Shown piece after piece: positions 44,720 through 53,716 of a stretch of DNA of 55,677 nt. The position numbers were made by a program, and so were the translations under genes. Origin of the DNA: a bacterium (GTDB lineage Bacteria; Sysuimicrobiota; Sysuimicrobiia; Sysuimicrobiales; Segetimicrobiaceae). The DNA lies in NCBI GenBank assembly GCA_035945995.1, contig DASYZR010000033.1, positions 1 to 55,677 of the forward strand, written 5' to 3'. The notes under the pieces were generated by a model. That model was not told where the DNA came from, did no database searches, and worked only from the letters and a program-made list of their open reading frames with translations. How positions within the stretch are numbered: position 1 is the stretch's first letter; the number at the start of each line of letters is the position of its first letter.

Positions 44720-45067
44720 GGGAGCAGGCCAGGCGGCCGCGGGCGGAGTATCGTCCGAGGAAAGTCCGGGCTCCATAGGGCAGGGTGCTGGGTAACGCCC
44801 AGTGGGGGCGACCCCGAGGACAGTGCCACAGAAACATACCGCCGCCGCGCGGCTCGATCGGCGCGGTGGTAAGGGTGCAAGGGTGCGGTAAGAGCGCACC
44901 AGCGGCCGGGTGACCGGCCGGCTCGGCAAACCCCACCCGGAGCAAGGTCACGTAGGGGGAGATGAGGCGGCCCGCCGATCCCCGGGTAGACTGCTGGAGG
45001 CGCCGGGCAACCGGCGTCCTAGAGAGATGGCCGCCCTCGACAGAACCCGGCTTACCGGCCTGCTCCC
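44720..45067 (+). ncRNA. rnpB: RNase P RNA, bacterial class A
   Basis: The catalytic RNA of RNase P, which matures tRNA 5' ends. Conserved elements appear in order: GAGGAAAGTCCGGGCTCC (44757 on), GACAGTGCCACAGAAA, the GGTAAGGGTGCAAGGGTGCGGTAAGAGCGCACC stretch, the AGAGAGATGGCCGCCC region, and ACAGAACCCGGCTTACCGG near the end. The ends are set by helix P1, GGGAGCAGGCC (44720-44730) pairing with GGCCTGCTCCC (45057-45067). The presence of the P-loop set and the long GC-rich arms fits ancestral type A, not the Bacillus type B. Confidence 0.97.
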
Positions 45068-45123
45068 ATGGTGATCTTTCGTGCACGCGCGGTGTCCGCG
45101 CCGCGGGCCGAGGAGGGTGTCCG

Positions 45124-46293
45124 GTGAAGGGACTGCAGTTTGCGGCTGAGTGGGCCCCCCGCCCCGACTATCGCGTGTCCGAGTTCGAGGAGCGGACCGG
45201 CAAGGCCGTTACCGGATCGAGCGTGTGGCGGCATCCCTCGCTTGGACTGGTCGACGTCGCGGAGCCGCCGCTGGGCCCGCAGGACGTGCGCCTGCGGCCG
45301 CGGGCGTGCGGAGTCTGCGGGTCCGACGTCCACTTTCTCGAAACCGACCGGGACGGCTACATCCTCTATCCCGGGCTGACAAAGTTCCCCGTCGTCATCG
45401 GGCACGAGACGAGCGGCCAGGTCGTCGAAGTCGGCGCCGAGGTGACGGATCTGCGCGCCGGCGACCTCGTCACCGTGGAGGAGATGATCTGGTGCGGCCA
45501 CTGCATCCCCTGCCGCAACGGGTGGCCCAACCAGTGCGAAAATCTCGAGGAGATCGGCTTCACGATCAACGGCGCGATGGCCGATCAACTGGTGGTCGGC
45601 GCGAAGTACTGCTGGTCCCTCGGCGCGCTCGCGGAAGCGTACGGCAGCGAGGACGCCGCCTCGGAAGCCGGGGCGCTGTGCGAGCCGACGAGCGTCGCGT
45701 ACAACGGGATGTTCGTCCGGGGTGGGGGATTCCGGCCGGGCGGCATCGTCGCCGTGTTCGGCACCGGTCCGATCGGGTTCGCGGCGATCGCGCTGGCCCG
45801 CGCCGCCGGCGCGAGCCACGTCGTCGCGTTCGAAGTCAGTCCGATGCGGCAGGCGCTCGCGCGGCAGGTGGGCGCGGACGAGGTGCACAGCCCCGTCGAG
45901 GTGGAGCGCGCCGGCTCGAGTCCGCATGAGGTCATCCTCCAGGCGAGCCGCGGCCGGGGGGCCGACATGCTGGTGGAAGCGGCCGGCGCGCCGACGCGGA
46001 CCGTGCCCGAGATGGAGCAGGCGCTTGCGATCGGCGGCCGGATCGTGATTATCGGTCGCGCGGCCGAGCGGGCGCCGATGTACCTGGAGCACCTGCAGAC
46101 CCACGCCGGCCAGGTCTTCGGGGCGCAGGGCCACTCCGGCTACGGGACGTTTCAGAATGTCATCCGCCTGATGGCGTCCGGCCGCGTCGACCTCCGGCCG
46201 ATCATCACGAGCCGGTTCCCGCTCGCCGAGGCCCGCGACGCGGTGCTGCGCGCGAGCAGGCGTCAGGACGGCAAAGTGATGGTCCGCATCTGA
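45124..46293 (+). CDS. iolM: Zinc-dependent dehydrogenase, scyllo-inosose 3-dehydrogenase (IolM)-like
   Basis: 389 residues of the zinc alcohol dehydrogenase family. Catalytic-zinc ligands: Cys65 (GVCGSD) and His94-Glu95 (GHE); structural-zinc Cys124, Cys127, Cys130 and Cys138 in WCGHCIPC and NQC. NAD site: VAVFGTGPIGFAAIALA. The long N-terminus with WAPRPDY...TGKAVTGSSVWRHP resembles the scyllo-inosose 3-dehydrogenase group, which oxidises 2-keto-inositol to a diketone. The downstream IolN and IolO homologues support the call, but another polyol dehydrogenase is possible. GTG 45124 has AGGAGG 8 nt upstream. Confidence 0.78.
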   Translation: MKGLQFAAEWAPRPDYRVSEFEERTGKAVTGSSVWRHPSLGLVDVAEPPLGPQDVRLRPRACGVCGSDVHFLETDRDGYILYPGLTKFPVVIGHETSGQVVEVGAEVTDLRAGDLVTVEEMIWCGHCIPCRNGWPNQCENLEEIGFTINGAMADQLVVGAKYCWSLGALAEAYGSEDAASEAGALCEPTSVAYNGMFVRGGGFRPGGIVAVFGTGPIGFAAIALARAAGASHVVAFEVSPMRQALARQVGADEVHSPVEVERAGSSPHEVILQASRGRGADMLVEAAGAPTRTVPEMEQALAIGGRIVIIGRAAERAPMYLEHLQTHAGQVFGAQGHSGYGTFQNVIRLMASGRVDLRPIITSRFPLAEARDAVLRASRRQDGKVMVRI

Positions 46294-47114
46294 GCGCCTC
46301 CCGCTACCGGCTCCTTGTGACCGATATCGACGGCACGCTGGTCCCCGAGGACAAGATCGTCCGGCCGGGAGTGATCGACGCGATCCGCCGGGCGCAGGGG
46401 CGGGGGATAAAAGTATGCCTCGCGACCGGGCGGCCGTGGCAGGCCACGCAGCCGTTCGTCGAGGCCGTCGGCGCCGATCCGCCGGTCATCATCTACAACG
46501 GCGGCCTCGTGTACGACTTCACGAACGACCGGGTCCTCTGGCGGACGGCGCTCCCGCAGGCCGTGGCCCGCGCGGTGCTGCCGGTGTTGCGGCGGTTCCC
46601 TCAGACTTCGCCGCTCCTGTTCCTCCACGGTCAAGTGTACGCGGAGCGGATCACGCCCGAGACCGCCTTGTACGCGCATCGGGATCGCCCGCTCGTCATC
46701 CAGCACACGCCGAGTTTTCAGGCGCTGCTCGACGCCTCCCCGGACGAAGATCCTCTCAAGATGCTGATCGTCGGCGAGCCGCCGGACCTGCGCGCCATCG
46801 ACGAGGCGCTCGGGGCGCTGCCGATGCCGGTCAACCGCGTCTTCTCGCAGAAGGACTATCTCGAGATTCTGCCCATCGGCAACAACAAGGGCCGGGCGCT
46901 GCCGGTGCTGGCCGAGGCGGTCGGCGTCCCCGTCGGCGAAACCGTGGCGGTCGGGGACGCGCACAACGACTTGGCGATGATCCAGACCGCGGGCCTCGGG
47001 GTGGCGGTGGAGACGAGTCCGCCGGACGTCATCGCCGCGGCGGCCTGGACCTGCCCGCCCCCGGAAGAGGAAGGGCTGCGGGTGGTGATCGAGCGGCTGT
47101 TCTTTCACGACTGA
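46290..47114 (+). CDS. Cof-type HAD-IIB phosphatase
   Basis: 274 residues. HAD motif I is LLVTDIDGTLV, motif II LATGRP, motif III the Lys of NNKGRAL, and motif IV VGDAHNDLAM. The cap domain is type C2B, typical of Cof phosphatases acting on sugar phosphates or cofactors. The first standard start (GTG 46317) would begin at TDIDGTL and delete the first beta-strand. CTG 46290 gives a normal SASRYRLLVTDIDGT start and overlaps the iolM stop as CTGA, mirroring the genome's ATGA/GTGA overlaps, so CTG is proposed. Confidence 0.88.
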   Translation: MSASRYRLLVTDIDGTLVPEDKIVRPGVIDAIRRAQGRGIKVCLATGRPWQATQPFVEAVGADPPVIIYNGGLVYDFTNDRVLWRTALPQAVARAVLPVLRRFPQTSPLLFLHGQVYAERITPETALYAHRDRPLVIQHTPSFQALLDASPDEDPLKMLIVGEPPDLRAIDEALGALPMPVNRVFSQKDYLEILPIGNNKGRALPVLAEAVGVPVGETVAVGDAHNDLAMIQTAGLGVAVETSPPDVIAAAAWTCPPPEEEGLRVVIERLFFHD

Positions 47115-47141
47115 CGTCGTGAGGACCGGGAGGTCAGGCCG

Positions 47142-47924
47142 ATGGGACGGGGGATCGCGGTCTTCGCCGGTGTCGGCGCGGATGTGGTGCGCGCCACGGC
47201 CCGGGAGGCGGAGGCGCTGGGTTATCGGTCGTTTTGGGTGAACCACCCGCCGGCGATTGACGGCTTGGCCGCGCTCGCCTTCGCCGCCCGGGACACGCGC
47301 CGACCGGACCTCGGCGTCGGCGTGATTCCGGTCCACAGCCGCCCGCCGGAGAGCATCATCGACGGGGTCCGCTCGAACGCGCTGCCGCTCGACCGCCTGC
47401 TGCTGGGCGTCGGCGGCGCCGGCCCGGGCGCGCTGCGCCGCGTGCGCGAAGGCATCGCCAAGCTCCGGGGTGCCGTGTCCTGTCGCGTCATCGCGGCGGC
47501 CCTCGGTCCGAAGATGTGCCGGCTCGCCGGGGAACTCGCCGACGGCGTGCTCCTCAACTGGTTGACGCCCGCGCACGCCCGCCGGTCCGCGGAGTGGGTG
47601 CGTGAAGGCGCCGCCGCGGCGCCACGTCCGGCGCCGCGCGTCCTGGCGTATGTCCGTGTGGCGATCGGTCCCTCCGCCCGCGACCGGCTGCGGAGCGAGG
47701 CGGCTCGGTACGGTACCATTCCCGCGTACGCGGCGAATTTTGCCCGAATGGGCGCCGCTCCGCTCGACACCGCGATCGCGGTCAACGAGCCGGCGCGGGT
47801 CGCCGACGCGCTCGCGGCGTGGGACGGCGTCGTCGACGACGTCGTAGTCCGCGTCATGCCGGCCGCGGACACGGTCGACGATCACCTCGCCGTCGTCCGC
47901 GCGGCGCGGCCGCCGGAGGCGTGA
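47142..47924 (+). CDS. LLM-class (luciferase-like, probably F420-dependent) oxidoreductase
   Basis: 260 residues of the luciferase-like monooxygenase TIM barrel: SFWVNHPPAIDGLAALAFAARDT, LGVGVIPVHSRPPESI, and GELADGVLLNWLTPAH. Short members of this family use F420 or FMN. As the F420 pathway is encoded 10 kb upstream, F420 use is plausible but the cofactor cannot be read from the sequence. It is shorter than typical (about 300). ATG 47142 is the only reasonable start. Confidence 0.8.
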   Translation: MGRGIAVFAGVGADVVRATAREAEALGYRSFWVNHPPAIDGLAALAFAARDTRRPDLGVGVIPVHSRPPESIIDGVRSNALPLDRLLLGVGGAGPGALRRVREGIAKLRGAVSCRVIAAALGPKMCRLAGELADGVLLNWLTPAHARRSAEWVREGAAAAPRPAPRVLAYVRVAIGPSARDRLRSEAARYGTIPAYAANFARMGAAPLDTAIAVNEPARVADALAAWDGVVDDVVVRVMPAADTVDDHLAVVRAARPPEA

Positions 47925-47975
47925 CCGGCCTGGGCCGCATGCGGTCCGCGGGCCGCCGCAGTCCGGTGCGCGCGG

Positions 47976-48836
47976 ATGCCTGAGCTGCCGTTTGTCACGA
48001 TCGTCGCGGAAAACCTGGCGCCGCTTGTCGCGGGCCGGACCGTCGAAGACGTGATCGTCCGGGGCGTCTCGGTGCTCAAGACCGTCTCGCCACCGGTGGC
48101 GGACCTTCGCGGACGGCAGGTCGTGGGCGCGCGCCGGCGCGGCAAACTCTTGGTGCTGCATTTCTCCGGCGGCCTCGCGGCCGTCATCCACCTCAGGCGC
48201 AACGGCCGGCTCCGCATGGTCCCCCGCGGCGGCGGCCGCACCGTCCGTGACCTTGCGCTCGTCCTCGCGTTCGATCAGGGGCCGGATTTGCACATGATCG
48301 AGATGGGCCCGAAGAAGGCCGCCGCCCTGTGGGTGTACCCCGCGGATCGCCTGGACGCGGCGGCCCCGCTCGCCGGCCTCGGTCTCGAGCCCTTGTCCCC
48401 CGAGTGGACGCGCGACGCGCTCGCGCGGGCGCTCGGCGCCGCCGGAATGCGTCTCAAGGCGTTTCTGGTGACTCAACGGTACGTCGCGGGGATCGGCAAC
48501 ACCTACGCGGACGAGATTCTCTGGGAGGCCCGCCTCTCCCCGCAGGCGATGACGACCGCCCTCGGGCGCGACGACGTGGAGCGGCTCCACGCAGCGGTGA
48601 CCTCCACGCTCGAGCGCGGCATCGCATCACACCGGGCCGCGGCCGCCGGTGCGCTTCCGATGAAAGAGCCGCCGGCGCACCTGGCGGTGCATCGTCGGGG
48701 CGGCGAGTCCTGCCCGCGGTGCGGCACCCGCATCGCGGTCATCTACTACGAGGACCGGGAGACCTACTACTGTCCCGCGTGCCAGGCCGGCGGCAAGGTG
48801 TACGCCGACCGCCGGCGCTCCCGGTTGCTCGCGTAG
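47976..48836 (+). CDS. Fpg/Nei-family DNA glycosylase
   Basis: 286 residues. Begins MPELPFVTI: Pro2 is the imine-forming nucleophile and Glu3 the acid. Lys57 (RRRGKLLVLHF) and the zinc finger CPRCG...YYCPACQ (C4) complete the fold, with the helix-two-turn-helix GIGNTYADEILWEARLSP. It removes oxidised bases and nicks by beta/delta elimination. Position 6 is Phe, where MutM has Glu. This favours a Nei/Fpg-like subgroup over true MutM. The family call is secure, the substrate range is not. Confidence 0.9.
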   Translation: MPELPFVTIVAENLAPLVAGRTVEDVIVRGVSVLKTVSPPVADLRGRQVVGARRRGKLLVLHFSGGLAAVIHLRRNGRLRMVPRGGGRTVRDLALVLAFDQGPDLHMIEMGPKKAAALWVYPADRLDAAAPLAGLGLEPLSPEWTRDALARALGAAGMRLKAFLVTQRYVAGIGNTYADEILWEARLSPQAMTTALGRDDVERLHAAVTSTLERGIASHRAAAAGALPMKEPPAHLAVHRRGGESCPRCGTRIAVIYYEDRETYYCPACQAGGKVYADRRRSRLLA

Positions 48837-48846
48837 GAGGGTGGGG

Positions 48847-50016
48847 ATGAGTCAGCCTGAGTCCGGCGCCCACCGCGAGGAGGCGGTCGCCCGTCTCCTG
48901 TCCGCGTGGCGGGGAGAGATCCAAGCCCGCGCCGCCTACGACGCGCTCGCGGCGCGGGAACGCGATCCCAAGCGGGCGGCGGTGCTCCGGCGGATGGCGG
49001 ACGGCGAACGCGGGCATCGCGAGCGTATCGAGGCCCGTTTGAAGGAGCTCGGCGTAGCGATCCCCGATCCCGCGTCGGTGCGCCTCCGGCTGTGGACGCG
49101 CCTCCAGATCCGGCTGGCGCCGACGGAGAAAGTCCTCGCCTGGCGGGAGTCTCTCGAAAACGATGAGGCCGCGGACCTCTACGGCCGGCCGACCGGCGAC
49201 GCCGCGACCGACGGCCTGTTCGGTGAGATTCGAAAGGACGAGCTCGCCCATTCGCTGGCCGCCGACGAGATGCGCTCGGGCGCCGTCGCCGGCGCGGAAA
49301 CGCCGGAGGGCCGCCTCCGGCGGATCCTGGGCCGCGAGCGGTGGCATCAAACCGGCGCCAGCTGGATCTCCGGCGCCGTGTACGGCGCGAACGACGGGCT
49401 CGGCGCCGTCTTTGGGATCGTAGCCGGGGTGTCCGGCGCGACCGGCGGCTCGAGTTTCGTGCTCACCGCGGGGCTCGCGGGCGCGGTCGCCTCGGCCCTG
49501 TCCATGGCGGTCGGCGCCTTCCTCGCCGAGCGGTCCGCGTCAGAAGTGGCCGCGGCCAACATTGCCGGCGAGCGGAGAGAGATCGAAGAAAACCCCGCGG
49601 AAGAACGCGAGGAGCTGTCGCTGTTCTACCAGCTGAAGGGCCTGCCGGAACGCGAGGCGGATGAGCTGGCCCAGCGGCTCGGCGAACAGCCGGAGACGAT
49701 GCTCCGGACCCTCGTCACCGAGGAACTGGGCGGCACGGGGGAAGGCGGGAATCCTACGCAGGCCGGGATCGCCGCCGGGTTGAGCACCGGGCTCGGCGCG
49801 TTCATTCCTGTGCTGCCGTTCTTCTGGCTCCACGGCATCCCCGCGGTGGTGTGGGCCGCGGTGATTTCTCTCGTGGCCCATTTTCTCGTCGGGGCGGCGA
49901 AGTCGCTCTTTACGCTCCGCAGCTGGTGGTCGTCCGGCCTGGAGATGACCGCCGCCGGCCTGATCGTGGGGGGCGCCACGTACGTCCTCGGGGTGTTGTT
50001 CAGGGTTTCGCCCTGA
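48847..50016 (+). CDS. MbfA-like fusion: ferritin-like domain and VIT1/CCC1 iron transporter
   Basis: 389 residues. About residues 12-150 form a ferritin/rubrerythrin-like four-helix bundle with Glu-rich metal motifs (EIQARAAYDALA, GERGHRERIEARL, ENDEAADLYG, KDELAHSLAADEM). About 165-389 are a VIT1/CCC1 domain with WISGAVYGANDGLGAVFGIVAGVSGA and MAVGAFLAERSASE. In Rhizobiales MbfA exports Fe(II), protecting against peroxide stress. ATG 48847 has AGGAGG with 6-nt spacing; GTG 48841 abuts that site. It follows the repair glycosylase, a sensible oxidative-stress pairing. Confidence 0.9.
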   Translation: MSQPESGAHREEAVARLLSAWRGEIQARAAYDALAARERDPKRAAVLRRMADGERGHRERIEARLKELGVAIPDPASVRLRLWTRLQIRLAPTEKVLAWRESLENDEAADLYGRPTGDAATDGLFGEIRKDELAHSLAADEMRSGAVAGAETPEGRLRRILGRERWHQTGASWISGAVYGANDGLGAVFGIVAGVSGATGGSSFVLTAGLAGAVASALSMAVGAFLAERSASEVAAANIAGERREIEENPAEEREELSLFYQLKGLPEREADELAQRLGEQPETMLRTLVTEELGGTGEGGNPTQAGIAAGLSTGLGAFIPVLPFFWLHGIPAVVWAAVISLVAHFLVGAAKSLFTLRSWWSSGLEMTAAGLIVGGATYVLGVLFRVSP

Positions 50017-50036
50017 ACCCGCGCCCTGCGGGTCCA

Positions 50037-50849
50037 GTGCTCAACCACGTCCTCGTCGCGGATCCCGCCGCCCGTCCGCGGTCCTGGCTCCTGATGCTCC
50101 ACGGCATCTTCGGCGCCGGCCGCAATTGGGCCACCGTCGCCCGCCGGCTCGCGGCCGCGCGCCCCGATTGGGGCATCGTCCTCGTCGACCTCCGGATGCA
50201 CGGCGCGTCGCAGGGCCTGGCCCCGCCGCACACGTTGGAGAGTTGCGCGGCGGATCTCGTCGGGCTCCGGGAGGTGTTGGATGCGCCGGTGGGCGCGGTG
50301 CTGGGACATTCCTTCGGCGGCAAAGTCGCGCTGACGTATCTCGAACGCCGTCCGCCCGAGCTGCGCGGGATGTGGATCGTCGACGCCGATCCGTCCGCCT
50401 CGGCACCTCAGGGCGCCGCCTGGGACATGCTGCGGGCGGTCGACGCCCTGCCGCGCCGGTTTGGCTCGAGGGATGAGCTCGTGGCGGCCCTCGGGCGCTT
50501 CGGGTTCGACCGCCGCGTCGCGGAATGGATGGCCGCCAACCTCGACCGGGCGGGCGGCGGGTATCGCTGGCGGCTCGACTTCGCCGCGCTCGAGGAGTTG
50601 CTGCGGGACTTCTTCCGGTCGGACCTCTGGAATGTGGTCGAGCACGCCCCCGCCGGCGTCGACCTGCACTTCGTAGCGGCGACGCGCTCGAGCGTCATCG
50701 GCGAATCATCCGCCGCGCGCCTCGAGGCGATCAGACGGACAGGAGGGCGTGTCGTTCTCCATCGCGTCGACGGCGGACACTGGCTCAACGCCGACAATCC
50801 GGACGCGCTGGTCGCGCTGCTCGCGGGCAGTCGGCCGTCGGACCCGTGA
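50037..50849 (+). CDS. Alpha/beta-hydrolase, esterase (YbfF-like)
   Basis: About 270 residues. The oxyanion region is LLMLHGIFGAGRNWATVARRLA, the nucleophile elbow GHSFGGKVAL, and the catalytic His is in VDGGHWLNADNPDALVALL, layout of the YbfF/ABHD11 esterases. GTG 50037 begins VLNHVLV, the usual N-terminus; CTG 50013, overlapping the preceding stop as CTGA, is a possible alternative start. The ester substrate is not known. Confidence 0.83.
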   Translation: MLNHVLVADPAARPRSWLLMLHGIFGAGRNWATVARRLAAARPDWGIVLVDLRMHGASQGLAPPHTLESCAADLVGLREVLDAPVGAVLGHSFGGKVALTYLERRPPELRGMWIVDADPSASAPQGAAWDMLRAVDALPRRFGSRDELVAALGRFGFDRRVAEWMAANLDRAGGGYRWRLDFAALEELLRDFFRSDLWNVVEHAPAGVDLHFVAATRSSVIGESSAARLEAIRRTGGRVVLHRVDGGHWLNADNPDALVALLAGSRPSDP

Positions 50850-50919
50850 GGGACGCGTCCAGGGAACCCTGGGTTCGTCCCGAAGTCTTGCGGTAAACGC
50901 ATCTCCGTGGAGGTCACGC

Positions 50920-51885
50920 GTGGCCAAATGGACGATCCCGCCGGCGGGCGGGCACATGGACAAGCGCACCGGCATCTACCTGCAGAACATGACCGGCCAT
51001 GAAGTCGACGAACGGCTCCAGAAGAACGACATCCTGATCGTGCCGCTCGGCGCGACGGAAACCCACGGCGCGCACGCGCCGCTCGGCGAGGACGTCTTCC
51101 TCGTCTGCCGGATGGCGGAGGAGGTCGCGGCCCGCACGGGCTGCACGGTCGCGCAGCCGGTCTGGTACGGCTCGCACCCCTATCACCACCTGGGGATGCA
51201 GGGCACGATTGTCGTCCCGGAAGAGATCTTCGCCGGCTACGTCCGCGCGATGATCGCCGGCTTCTGGAACCTCGGATTCCGCAAGCAGATTCTCTTGAAC
51301 GGCCACGGCCAGGAGTACGTGATCCCGACCGCGATGCACCAGTTCGCCAAGAAGTATCGCGTGCCGAGCCTCCTGCTGCTGGTCAACTGGTACCATCCGA
51401 TCCGGGACCATTTCCGGTTGACGAGCGAAGGCGGACCGTACGAGACCCCGTTCATCCACGGCGACGAGGTCGAGACCTCCTGGTCGCTCGCGCTGTTCCC
51501 TGATCTGATCGACATGCGGTACGCGCCCGACAACCGCGTGCAGGGCTTTCTGCCCGGGGACCACGTGGACAAGGCGGGCAATTTGTTGAACCGTCCCATC
51601 AATTGGTACAGTCAGGTCGGCGCGGGACCGATCGAGGTCAAGGCGTACATCGAAGGCGTCGTCGGCCGGAGCAGTCTCGCCCGCGCGGAGAAGGCGTACG
51701 CGGGGGTGGAGCAGCTCCTCGATTACCTGGAGCGCCTCGTGACGGACGTTCACCGCACGTTCCCGCCCGGCACGCTGCCGCCGATCGAGATGATGACGGA
51801 ACGCGATCCCGCGGAACTGGAGGCCGTGCTCAAAGGCCCCCGGGCCGGCGGCAAGAGCATTTACAGCCTCGGCTATCCCCCGTGA
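50920..51885 (+). CDS. iolN: Creatininase-family 3-dehydro-scyllo-inosose hydrolase (IolN)-like
   Basis: 321 residues. Creatininase-fold metal ligands are seen at Glu47, His49 and Asp58 in LGATETHGAHAPLGEDVF, then HPYHHLGMQGT and LLNGHGQEYVIP. The wider sequence, including VAKWTIPPAGGHM at the N-terminus and FIHGDEVETSWSLALFP, resembles Thermotoga IolN, which opens the diketo-inositol ring to 5-keto-L-gluconate. GTG 50920 has GGAGG 6 nt upstream. It overlaps iolO by 4 bp. Recognition is by eye from memory of the family, so exact identity needs alignment. Confidence 0.82.
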   Translation: MAKWTIPPAGGHMDKRTGIYLQNMTGHEVDERLQKNDILIVPLGATETHGAHAPLGEDVFLVCRMAEEVAARTGCTVAQPVWYGSHPYHHLGMQGTIVVPEEIFAGYVRAMIAGFWNLGFRKQILLNGHGQEYVIPTAMHQFAKKYRVPSLLLLVNWYHPIRDHFRLTSEGGPYETPFIHGDEVETSWSLALFPDLIDMRYAPDNRVQGFLPGDHVDKAGNLLNRPINWYSQVGAGPIEVKAYIEGVVGRSSLARAEKAYAGVEQLLDYLERLVTDVHRTFPPGTLPPIEMMTERDPAELEAVLKGPRAGGKSIYSLGYPP

Positions 51886-52784
51886 AGCTCGCGTACGCGA
51901 TTTCCGCGTCCCCGACACAGTTTCAGGCCGTCGCGTCGACCGATGTCTACGAGACCATCCCGGCGCTGGCCGGACTCGGGTTCGACGGCGTGGAGCTGGC
52001 GATCCGCGATCCGGCCCAGGTCGACCTCGAACCGCTCGCGGCCGCCGCGGAGCGGGCGGGGGTGGCCGTGCCGGCCATCGGCACGGGCCAGGCCTACATA
52101 GAGGAAGGCCTGGGTCTCACCGCACCCGAGGAACACGTGCGCGTTCGCGCCGTTGCGCGGCTGCTGGGCCAGGTCTCGGCCGCCCGGCGGTTCGGGGCGC
52201 TCCTCATCGTGGGGCTCATCCACGGGCCGATTCCTGCCGGCACCGATCGTTCGGTCGCGGAGGAGCGGGTCGTTCAGGGCCTCGGCACGGTCGCCCGGGC
52301 CGCCCGCACGGCCGGCGTGCGGCTCGTCGTCGAACCGATCAACCGGTACGAGAGCAACTGGCTGAACACGGTGGACGAGGTGCTCGACCTCCTCAACCGT
52401 CTCGGGGAAGACAACGTCGGCGTGCTGCCGGATACCTTTCACATGAACATCGAGGAGGCCGATCTCCCGGCCGCCCTGCGCCGGGGCGGGCCGCGCGTCT
52501 GGCACGTTCACATGGCCGACAGCAACCGGCGGGCGCCCGGATGGGGGCATCTCGCGTTCGCGCCGGTCGTGCAGACGCTGCGCGAAATGGGATACGGCGG
52601 GTTTGCGTCGGCCGAAATTCTGCAGACGCCGGGCGTCCTCGACGCCGCCTGGCAGACGATCGGGGCGCTGCGGCGGCTCGTCCCGCGGGCCGCCCCCGAG
52701 GTGCGGTCGGTGGAGGCGCTCCGCGCGCCGGGCAACGGCCAGACGCCCCGCTCCGGCCCGGGGGATTCGCGGGAGGTGACGTGA
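51882..52784 (+). CDS. iolO: 5-keto-L-gluconate epimerase (IolO)-like TIM-barrel protein
   Basis: 300 residues. Xylose-isomerase-like TIM barrel with metal ligands Glu151 (VEPINRYE), Asp184 and His187 (DTFHMNIEE), His210 (VHMADSN) and Glu245. AIGTGQAYIEEGLGLT and DTFHMNIEE are close to Thermotoga IolO, which turns 5-keto-L-gluconate into D-tagaturonate. About 25 C-terminal residues form an extra Pro/Gly-rich tail. GTG 51882 overlaps iolN (GTGA), its TGA overlaps the next ATG by one base. Confidence 0.85.
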   Translation: MKLAYAISASPTQFQAVASTDVYETIPALAGLGFDGVELAIRDPAQVDLEPLAAAAERAGVAVPAIGTGQAYIEEGLGLTAPEEHVRVRAVARLLGQVSAARRFGALLIVGLIHGPIPAGTDRSVAEERVVQGLGTVARAARTAGVRLVVEPINRYESNWLNTVDEVLDLLNRLGEDNVGVLPDTFHMNIEEADLPAALRRGGPRVWHVHMADSNRRAPGWGHLAFAPVVQTLREMGYGGFASAEILQTPGVLDAAWQTIGALRRLVPRAAPEVRSVEALRAPGNGQTPRSGPGDSREVT

Positions 52785-53698
52785 TGCAGGAACCATGGAG
52801 CCGCTATCTGCGTCTGGGAATCGTGCACTCGATGGCCTACCCGGCGGTCATGAAGGGCGACGGACCGTATGTCGAGACGCTGCGGGAGCTCGCGTCGGAC
52901 CCGTTCTTTACAGCCGTCGAGGTGGGATGGGTGCACGACGCGGAACAGCGCCGGCAGGCGGCGGTGCTGCTGGCGGAGGCGCATCTCGACGTGGTGTTCG
53001 GCGCGCAGTCCGCGTTGCTGACGACGAAGTCTGATCTCAACGCGGCCGACGAGAAGGCGCGGCAGAGCGCCGTGGCGTTGGTCCGGGGATGCATCGATCA
53101 GGCGGTGGACCTCGGCGCCCGCCGGGTCGCCGTGTTGAGCGGACCGTATCCGGGTCCCGCCGGCCTGGCCCGGGCCGTCGACCGGCTGGTGGAGTCCCTC
53201 CGCGAGATCTGTGCCTACGGGCGGGGCCGCGGCGTCGGGATCGCACTCGAGACCTTCGACCGGACCATCGAGAAGCGAGCACTCGCCGGGCCGACCCCGC
53301 TGTGCGTTGCGATCTCCGAGCGGGTGCGCGAGACCGCGCCCGAGTTCGGGCTGATGCTCGACCTGAGCCATCTGCCGCTGCTCGGCGAACGGACCCGCGA
53401 CGCGCTGGTGGCGGCGCGGGACCATCTCGTCCACGCCCACATCGGCAACTGCGCAGTGCGCGACCGTGCGCATCCCGCGTACGGCGACGTGCATCCGCGG
53501 TTCGGCATCGAGGGCGGCGAGAACGACACGCCGGAGGTGCTCGAGTTTCTGCGCGTGTTGTTCGAGATCGGCTACCTCGGCGGGGCGGGGGCACGGCCGT
53601 TCCTGAGCTTCGAGGTCAAGCCGCTGCCCGGCGAGGCGACCGCCACGGTCGTCGCGGGGACGAAGCGGGTCTTCACGGACGCGTGGGCGCTGTTGTAG
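52784..53698 (+). CDS. Second sugar phosphate isomerase/epimerase-like TIM barrel
   Basis: 304 residues. A xylose-isomerase-like barrel with IALETFDRT (Glu ligand), MLDLSHLPLL (Asp, His), HAHIGNC and FLSFEVKPLP (late Glu). It is not close to IolO in its loops, so it is probably a different epimerase or isomerase of the same pathway, for example for tagaturonate, fructuronate or keto-inositol. Substrate is unassigned. It starts at the ATG of the TGATG junction with iolO, so it should be co-translated. An internal Pro/Gly-rich segment (GGAGARP) lies before the last strand. Confidence 0.75.
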   Translation: MQEPWSRYLRLGIVHSMAYPAVMKGDGPYVETLRELASDPFFTAVEVGWVHDAEQRRQAAVLLAEAHLDVVFGAQSALLTTKSDLNAADEKARQSAVALVRGCIDQAVDLGARRVAVLSGPYPGPAGLARAVDRLVESLREICAYGRGRGVGIALETFDRTIEKRALAGPTPLCVAISERVRETAPEFGLMLDLSHLPLLGERTRDALVAARDHLVHAHIGNCAVRDRAHPAYGDVHPRFGIEGGENDTPEVLEFLRVLFEIGYLGGAGARPFLSFEVKPLPGEATATVVAGTKRVFTDAWALL

Positions 53699-53716
53699 TC
53701 AAGGGAGGTTGAGGCC

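Noticed and set aside
46263-48590. Long minus-strand open frame across the HAD, LLM and Fpg genes
   Set aside because: All three plus-strand proteins have catalytic motifs; the reverse frame gives Arg/Asp/Pro-rich low-complexity sequence.
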